This document shows positions 59,351 through 64,000 of a stretch of 64,000 nt of DNA, piece after piece; within the stretch, counting starts at the first letter, position 1; every line of letters starts with the position of its first letter. The translations under genes and the position numbers were made by a program. The notes beneath the pieces were generated by a model. It had not been told where the DNA came from, did no database searches, and saw only the letters and a list, made by a program, of their open reading frames with translations. The stretch comes from DATBIO01 sp036556965 (GTDB taxonomy: Bacteria > Acidobacteriota > Vicinamibacteria > Fen-336): the NCBI GenBank assembly GCA_036556965.1, contig DATBIO010000272.1:1-64000 (forward strand). Reading direction: 5' to 3'.

Positions 59351-59361
59351 CGCCGGTCGCG

Positions 59362-61368
59362 ATGGACCCGGCCCGCTTCGCGCCGTCGCCCGGCGCGACG
59401 GCTCCCGCCCCCCGACGACGCGATCGCCTGCGCGCCTTCTTCACGGGCACGTGGAAGGGCCGCGTCGTCCTGGCCGCCCTCGCCGTGGTCCTGCTCGAGG
59501 TCGCGGGCCTGCCCCTGCCCGCGGGGCTCACGGCGCCGGCATGGCTGGTCACCGCCGTCTTCCTGACCTGGGCCTGCGTGCGGGGCGGGCGCTGGGTGCT
59601 CCGCCGCCTGCTCTGGCGCATCCGCAGCAAGATGCTCCTCTCCTACCTGTTCATCGCGGTGGTGCCGGTGGTGCTCCTGTTCCTCTTCTTCGCCATCGCC
59701 GGCTTCCTGGGCCTGACCCTGGTGGCCTCCTACGTGGTGGCCACGCACATCGAGCGCGTGGGCCAGGAGCTGCGGGTGGCCGCCCGCTCCACGCTCGTCT
59801 CGTCCCCCGGCCCGGCGGCGGACGGGCGTGCCCTCCTCCCGCACGTGCGTGCGCTGCGCGTGGAGCATCCGGCCCTCTCCTACGCCCTCTTCCGCGAGGG
59901 GACGGTGGTCGCACGCGAGGGCGCGCCGCCCGCCACCCTGCCCGCCTGGCTCAAGCCGGAGGGGTTCGCGGGGGTGGCCCGCGACGGCGAGGACAGCTGG
60001 CTGCGCGTGGCCTGGCGCGTCGGCCCCGACACGCTGGTTCTCCAGGTCCCCCTGGACGAGGCCCTCTTCGCGTCCCTGCGCGACCGCACGGGCGTGCGCG
60101 TGCTGTCGATCGGCGGCGCGGAGAGCGTGGAGGCGGAGGCGGGAGGCAAGGGTGTCCACGTGAAGACGGGGGAGGGCCGCTCGCGCCCCATCGCCCTGCC
60201 CCCGGAGGCGGAGGGCGACTTCGGGCTCAACTCGGTGGCCCTGGTGGAGAGGACGCGCTGGGACAACGGGGAACAGGGGCTGGCGCCGCTGGCCATACGC
60301 TTCAACCCGCCCGTGATGCTGAAGCGCCTGTCCCCGGGCACGCTCGACCTCGGCGACATCTTCGTCAAGATCCTGGTCGGCGTCGGGATCTCCTTCGTGA
60401 TCCTCTACATCGTGCCCCTCGTCCTGGGACTGCTCCTGGCGCGCTCCATCACGCGCAGCGTGCACGACCTCTCGCGGGGGACGGTCCACCTGCGGCAGGG
60501 CGACTTCGGCCATCCCATCCCCGTGCGGAGCCGCGACCAGCTCGGAGACCTGGCCGACTCGTTCAACACCATGGCCCGCAGCGTGGAGGATCTCTTGCGC
60601 GAGCAGGCCGAGAAGCAGCGGCTGGAGGAAGAGCTGCGCATCGCCCGCCAGATCCAGATGAGCCTGCTGCCCCAGGACAGCGTCTCCGTGCCCGGCCTGG
60701 AGCTCTCGGCCGCCTGCATCCCCGCGGCGGAGGTCGGGGGGGACTACTACGACCTGCTGCCCCTGGGTGACGGCCGCCTCGGGGTGGTGGTGGCCGACGT
60801 CTCCGGCAAGGGCACCTCCGCCGCCCTCTACATGGCCGAGCTGAAGGGGCTCATGCTCTCCCTCTCGCGCATCCACGAGTCGCCCTACCGGCTGCTCTGC
60901 GAGGCCAACCGCATCCTGGCCGCGAACATGGACGCGCGGTCGTTCGTCACCATGACCTACGCGGTGGCGGACACCCGCGCGGGGGTCCTGCGCTACGCGC
61001 GCGCCGGCCACAACCCCCTCCTGCGCCTGGGGGCGGACGGGGCGCCGCCCCAGGCCCTCACCCCTCCCGGCCTCGGCCTGGGCATGGACCGCGGCGAGCG
61101 CTTCGACCAGGTGCTGGAGGAGCGCGAGCTGCCGCTGCACCCGGGCGACACCTACCTGTTCTTCACGGACGGCCTCTCCGAGGCCATGAACGCGGACGGC
61201 GACCTCTTCGGGGAGGCGCGCCTGGCCGCCGTGCTCGCGCGCGCGCCGGCCCTCGACGGCGGCGCCCCCGAGGCGTTGCGCGAGGAGGTGCTGCGGGAGG
61301 TGCGGCTCTTCGCGGGCGGGGCGCCGCAGCACGACGACATGACGATGGTCGTCCTCAAGGTGGTATGA
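59362..61368 (+). CDS. SpoIIE-type PP2C protein phosphatase with HAMP domain
   Basis: A 668-residue membrane signalling protein. Three N-terminal hydrophobic helices (about 35-52, 56-74 and 92-125) are followed by an extracytoplasmic sensor region (about 130-330), another helix (about 335-362), a HAMP domain (about 363-415) and a coiled coil (LREQAEKQRLEEELRIARQIQ). The PP2C domain (about 440-668) has metal-binding GGDYYDLLPL, VADVSGKGTSAALYMAELKG, AGHNPLLRLG, FTDGLSEAM and HDDMTMVVL. Such proteins dephosphorylate anti-sigma-factor antagonists. The partner kinase is not nearby. It ends immediately before the ATG of the amidohydrolase. Confidence 0.9.
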   Translation: MDPARFAPSPGATAPAPRRRDRLRAFFTGTWKGRVVLAALAVVLLEVAGLPLPAGLTAPAWLVTAVFLTWACVRGGRWVLRRLLWRIRSKMLLSYLFIAVVPVVLLFLFFAIAGFLGLTLVASYVVATHIERVGQELRVAARSTLVSSPGPAADGRALLPHVRALRVEHPALSYALFREGTVVAREGAPPATLPAWLKPEGFAGVARDGEDSWLRVAWRVGPDTLVLQVPLDEALFASLRDRTGVRVLSIGGAESVEAEAGGKGVHVKTGEGRSRPIALPPEAEGDFGLNSVALVERTRWDNGEQGLAPLAIRFNPPVMLKRLSPGTLDLGDIFVKILVGVGISFVILYIVPLVLGLLLARSITRSVHDLSRGTVHLRQGDFGHPIPVRSRDQLGDLADSFNTMARSVEDLLREQAEKQRLEEELRIARQIQMSLLPQDSVSVPGLELSAACIPAAEVGGDYYDLLPLGDGRLGVVVADVSGKGTSAALYMAELKGLMLSLSRIHESPYRLLCEANRILAANMDARSFVTMTYAVADTRAGVLRYARAGHNPLLRLGADGAPPQALTPPGLGLGMDRGERFDQVLEERELPLHPGDTYLFFTDGLSEAMNADGDLFGEARLAAVLARAPALDGGAPEALREEVLREVRLFAGGAPQHDDMTMVVLKVV

Positions 61369-63012
61369 ATGGCGCCATGGTCCCTGCTGGCCCTGCTCGT
61401 GTCCGCTGAGCCGGTGGGCGCGGCCGCCCCCGCCGACCTGGTCCTCCGCGGGGGCCGCGTGTGGGCGGGCAAGGGGCTCCCCGCCGCCAGCGCCCTCGCC
61501 GTGCGCGGAGAGCGGATCGTGGCCGTGGGGGACGACGCCGCCGTGGCCGGCCTGGCCGGCCCCCGTACGCGCGTGGTGGACCTGCGCGGCCGCCTGGTGG
61601 TGCCCGGCTTCAACGACGCGCACGTGCACTTCCTCTCCGGGGGGGCGTCGCTCCTCTCCGTGGACCTGCGCCGGGCGCGTGACGAGGGCGAGCTGGCCCT
61701 GGCCCTGGGCGACCACGCGCGCAAGCTGCCGAGGGGGACGTGGATCCTGGAGGGCAACTGGGACCACGAGGCCTGGCCTTCCCAGGCCCTCCCCACGCGC
61801 CAGCTCGTGGACCCCGTCACCCCCGAGCACCCCGTGTTCGTGCAGCGGCTGGACGGTCACATGGCTCTCGCCAACTCGCTGGCCCTGCGCCTGGCCGGCA
61901 TCACGCGCGCGACCCCCGATCCGGAGGGCGGGACCATCGTGCGCGACGCCGCGGGCGAGCCCACGGGCATCCTCAAGGACAACGCCCAGGAGCTGGTGAC
62001 GCGGGTCGTCCCGCCCCCCTCGCGCGAGGCGAGCCTGCTCGCGGCGCGGGCCGCCCTGCGCGAAGCGGCGCGGGTGGGCGTCACCACCGTCCAGGACAAC
62101 TCCGGCGACGAGGCGTGGGAGGTCTACCAGGAGCTGCGCCGGCGCGGGGAGCTGACCGCGCGCATGTACGTCTGGCGCTACGCCGCCGCCCTGCCCGCGC
62201 TCGTCCGCGGCAAGCGGCGCTTCGGCGACGGCGACCACTGGGTGCGGCAGGGAGCCATCAAGATCCTCTCCGACGGCTCGATGGGGTCGGGCACCGCCGC
62301 CTTCTTCGCGCCCTACAGCGACGACGCCGGCACCCGCGGGCTGCTGCTCCATCCGGTGGCGGAGCTGGAGCGCCTGATCCGCGAGGCGGACGCCGCCGGC
62401 TTCCAGCTCGCGGTCCACGCCATCGGCGACCGCGCCAACAGCCTCGTCCTCGACGCCTTCGAGAAGGCGGAGCGGGCCAACGGGAGCCGGCCGCGCCGCT
62501 GGCGGATCGAGCACGCCCAGGTCGTGCGCCGGTCCGACCTGGCCCGCTACAGGGCGCTGGGGGTCATCGCCTCCATCCAGCCGTCGCACTGCATCGACGA
62601 CATGCGCTGGGCGGAGCGCCGCATCGGCCGCGAGCGCGCGCGCGAGGCCTACAACTTCCGGTCCTTCACCGAGGCGGGCATTCGCGTGGCCTTCGGCACC
62701 GACTGGTTCGTGGAGCCCCTCGACCCGCGCCTCGGCCTCTACGCCGCGGTGACCCGCGAGTTCCCCGAGGGCGGCCCTCCCGGCGGCTGGTTCCCGGAGG
62801 AGAAGATCGCCCTGGAGGACGCGCTCGACCTCTACACGCGCGGCTCCGCCTACGCCGAGCACGCGGAGGCGGACAAGGGCACCCTGGAGGCGGGCAAGCT
62901 CGCGGACCTCGTGGTGTTCGCGGCGGACCTCTTCGCCGCGCCCGCGCGCGCGATCCTCACCACGCCCGTGGACATGACGGTGGTCGGCGGCCGCGTCGTC
63001 TTCGAGAAGTGA
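61369..63012 (+). CDS. YtcJ-like amidohydrolase, exported
   Basis: A 547-residue amidohydrolase-3 family enzyme. A signal peptide (about 1-20) precedes ADLVLRGGRVWAGKGLP. Metal motif PGFNDAHVHFLSGG has the HxH pair. Further metal-site candidates are LQAVHAIGDRAN-type (QLAVHAIGDRANSLV), RIEHAQVV and FGTDWFVEPLDPR, all intact. Relatives hydrolyse amide or imide bonds in small molecules; the substrate is unknown. The C-terminus GKLADLVVFAADLF is the region resembling the remnant at 3011-3170. ATG 61369 abuts the phosphatase stop, and the stop overlaps the rnc GTG (GTGA). Confidence 0.88.
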   Translation: MAPWSLLALLVSAEPVGAAAPADLVLRGGRVWAGKGLPAASALAVRGERIVAVGDDAAVAGLAGPRTRVVDLRGRLVVPGFNDAHVHFLSGGASLLSVDLRRARDEGELALALGDHARKLPRGTWILEGNWDHEAWPSQALPTRQLVDPVTPEHPVFVQRLDGHMALANSLALRLAGITRATPDPEGGTIVRDAAGEPTGILKDNAQELVTRVVPPPSREASLLAARAALREAARVGVTTVQDNSGDEAWEVYQELRRRGELTARMYVWRYAAALPALVRGKRRFGDGDHWVRQGAIKILSDGSMGSGTAAFFAPYSDDAGTRGLLLHPVAELERLIREADAAGFQLAVHAIGDRANSLVLDAFEKAERANGSRPRRWRIEHAQVVRRSDLARYRALGVIASIQPSHCIDDMRWAERRIGRERAREAYNFRSFTEAGIRVAFGTDWFVEPLDPRLGLYAAVTREFPEGGPPGGWFPEEKIALEDALDLYTRGSAYAEHAEADKGTLEAGKLADLVVFAADLFAAPARAILTTPVDMTVVGGRVVFEK

Positions 63013-63701
63013 CCGACCGGGCCGCCGGCCTGCGCGCCCTGCAGGAACGGCTCGGGCACCGGTTCGCCGACCCCGCGCTGCTGGAGCGCGCCCTCACCCA
63101 CACCAGCGCCGTGCACGAGGCGTCGTCGTCCGCCGCCCACAGCGAGGCCCTCGAGTTCCTGGGGGACGCCGTCCTCGGGCTGGTGGTGGCCGACCTCCTC
63201 CACCGCCACCATCCCGAGGGCGACGAGGGCTCCATGAGCCGCGCGCGCGCGTACCTGGTGGCGGAGCCCAGCCTCGCGCGGCGCGCGGACGCGCTGGGCC
63301 TGCCCGCCCTTCTCGTCCTGGGCAAGGGCGAGGAGAAGACGGGCGGCCGCCAGAAGGCCGCCCTCTGGGCGGACGCCTACGAGGCGGTGGTGGCCGCCCT
63401 CTTCCTGGACGGCGGCTTCGAGCCGGCCGCGCGCTTCCTGCGCGCGGAGTTCGAGGCGGAGGCGGCGGCGGCGACGCGGCTGCCCTCGCGCGACCACAAG
63501 AGCGCTCTCCAGGAGCTCCTGCAGGCGCGCGGCGAGGGCGTCCCCGACTACGTGGTGGTCGCGGAGGAGGGGCCGAGCCACCGGCGGCGCTTCCGCGTGC
63601 AGTGCGTGGTGTCCGGGCGCCCCGTCTCCGAGGGGGAAGGCTTCTCCAAGAAGGAGGCGCAGCAGGAGGCGGCGCTGCGCGCCCTCGGGCTCCTGGGCTG
63701 A
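63009..63701 (+). CDS. rnc: Ribonuclease III
   Basis: A 230-residue double-strand-specific RNase used in rRNA processing and mRNA turnover. The catalytic domain (about 1-145) carries SEALEFLGDAVLGLVVADLL with the metal-binding acids, and ALWADAYEAVVAALFLDGG with the last catalytic Glu. A double-stranded RNA-binding domain (about 158-228) has DHKSALQELLQARGEGVPDY and the KKEAQQEAALRAL helix. GTG 63009 overlaps the amidohydrolase stop. Its coupling to a phosphatase and an amidohydrolase is not a usual rnc context (normally acpP, lepB or era). Confidence 0.92.
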   Translation: MTDRAAGLRALQERLGHRFADPALLERALTHTSAVHEASSSAAHSEALEFLGDAVLGLVVADLLHRHHPEGDEGSMSRARAYLVAEPSLARRADALGLPALLVLGKGEEKTGGRQKAALWADAYEAVVAALFLDGGFEPAARFLRAEFEAEAAAATRLPSRDHKSALQELLQARGEGVPDYVVVAEEGPSHRRRFRVQCVVSGRPVSEGEGFSKKEAQQEAALRALGLLG

Positions 63702-63750
63702 GCGGGCCCCCGGGCGGGCGGCCCGTCCGCGAGGCGCGCCGGGAACGTCC

Positions 63751-64000
63751 TCAGGGGGCCGCCTTCACCGTCGGCGGCGCCGCCGGAGGCGTGGCGGGCA
63801 GGTCGTTCCAGTTGAGGACCGCGTTCCACACCAGCCGGAAGTCGGACAGCGTGAGGTAGCGGTGGATGGGGTCGAAGTCGTAGGCCACCACGCGGCCGCG
63901 ACCCACGGGGACGTCCAGGATGGCCGGCTTGCCCTCGAGCTCGGAGGCCCCCTTGACGCCGCCGCTCACCACCAGGGCGGCCGGCTTGTCGCCCCCGGGC
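63751..64000 (-). CDS. C-terminal end of an M14-family zinc carboxypeptidase-like protein (partial)
   Basis: The last 83 residues of a gene running off the right edge: GDKPAALVVSGGVKGASELE, then GKPAILDVPVGRGRVVAYDF, DPIHRYLTLSDFRLVWNAVL, NWNDLP and a Pro-rich tail. This glutamine-amidotransferase-like C-terminal region is what I associate with large secreted M14 peptidases (GRVVLFxFxPxHRxxxxSDFRFVWNAI). The catalytic zinc motif lies outside the window. It is convergent with rnc; the 49 nt between include a GC-rich inverted repeat without a T-tract. Confidence 0.65.
   Translation of the reverse strand, partial: PGGDKPAALVVSGGVKGASELEGKPAILDVPVGRGRVVAYDFDPIHRYLTLSDFRLVWNAVLNWNDLPATPPAAPPTVKAAP

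Noticed and set aside
63702..63750. GC-rich inverted repeat between rnc and the M14 gene as a terminator
   Set aside because: The arms are short and there is no T-tract on either strand; it could arise by chance at this GC content.
1..64000. CRISPR array, tRNA, rRNA, transposase or prophage genes
   Set aside because: No regularly spaced repeats, no cloverleaf-like sequence with the T-loop motif noticed, and no recombinase or phage proteins in any frame. A tRNA scan would be needed to exclude tRNAs fully.

Overview
The window is about 64 kb of very GC-rich (roughly 73%), densely packed bacterial chromosome from a Gram-negative organism. Outer-membrane and periplasmic proteins are numerous: a TonB-dependent receptor with an N-terminal carboxypeptidase-regulatory-like domain, an alpha-2-macroglobulin/PBP1C pair, several lipoproteins, and secreted S9, M23, M14 and DUF5117/DUF4953-type peptidases. 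That combination suggests Acidobacteriota or a related soil lineage. This is inference from gene content, because no rRNA or other taxonomic marker is present. I saw no tRNA, rRNA, CRISPR array, transposase or prophage. The only hint of mobility is an orphan DUF6788 gene and the chrB-MFS module beside a broken gene.

Layout. 0.1-6.5 kb: TonB receptor, a decayed amidohydrolase tail, a chromate-sensor-like chrB with a palindromic operator, an MFS transporter and panE. 6.7-17.3 kb: a large secreted protein of unknown function, a zinc metalloprotease, a DUF6265-like protein, an HtrA-type lipoprotein protease, a GNAT enzyme, an APC permease, a YihY membrane protein and two alpha/beta hydrolases. 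17.3-25.1 kb: a D-aminoacylase-like amidohydrolase, a CPA2 antiporter converging on an RCK-gated potassium channel, a class III aminotransferase and a membrane-fused spermidine-synthase-like protein. 25-32.7 kb: two PilZ proteins, an SGNH lipoprotein, an M23 peptidase, a beta-lactamase-like serine hydrolase, an S9 peptidase and a RidA-like lipoprotein. 32.8-38.3 kb: a translationally coupled operon of an ACP-FAAL-PlsC fusion, a threonine/serine dehydratase, an M90 (MtfA-like) peptidase and an RluA pseudouridine synthase. 38.3-43.4 kb: a 72-residue protein, a macro-domain protein, HU, an FtsB-like protein, DUF6788, EVE, CutA, and a cystathionine gamma-synthase/lyase plus cysteine-synthase/CBS pair. 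43.4-55.9 kb: a six-PAS/GAF/GGDEF/EAL protein, then alpha-2-macroglobulin and pbpC. 55.9-64 kb: a P1-nuclease/phosphodiesterase fusion, a GspC-like PDZ protein, a SpoIIE-type phosphatase, an amidohydrolase, rnc and the C-terminal end of an M14 carboxypeptidase.

Organisation. Many neighbours overlap by GTGA or ATGA, and three convergent pairs share one CTAG as both stop codons. At least fourteen genes have a TAnnnT-type -10 box only 5-11 nt before the start codon, so leaderless transcription appears common and was used here to choose starts. The most interesting items are the ACP-FAAL-PlsC operon, the P1-nuclease/NPP fusion, the chrB-MFS module next to a truncated amidohydrolase, the macro-domain gene with no ordinary start codon, the four-half-site array in front of DUF6788, the potassium channel with an altered filter, and the RidA-like protein carrying a lipoprotein signal.
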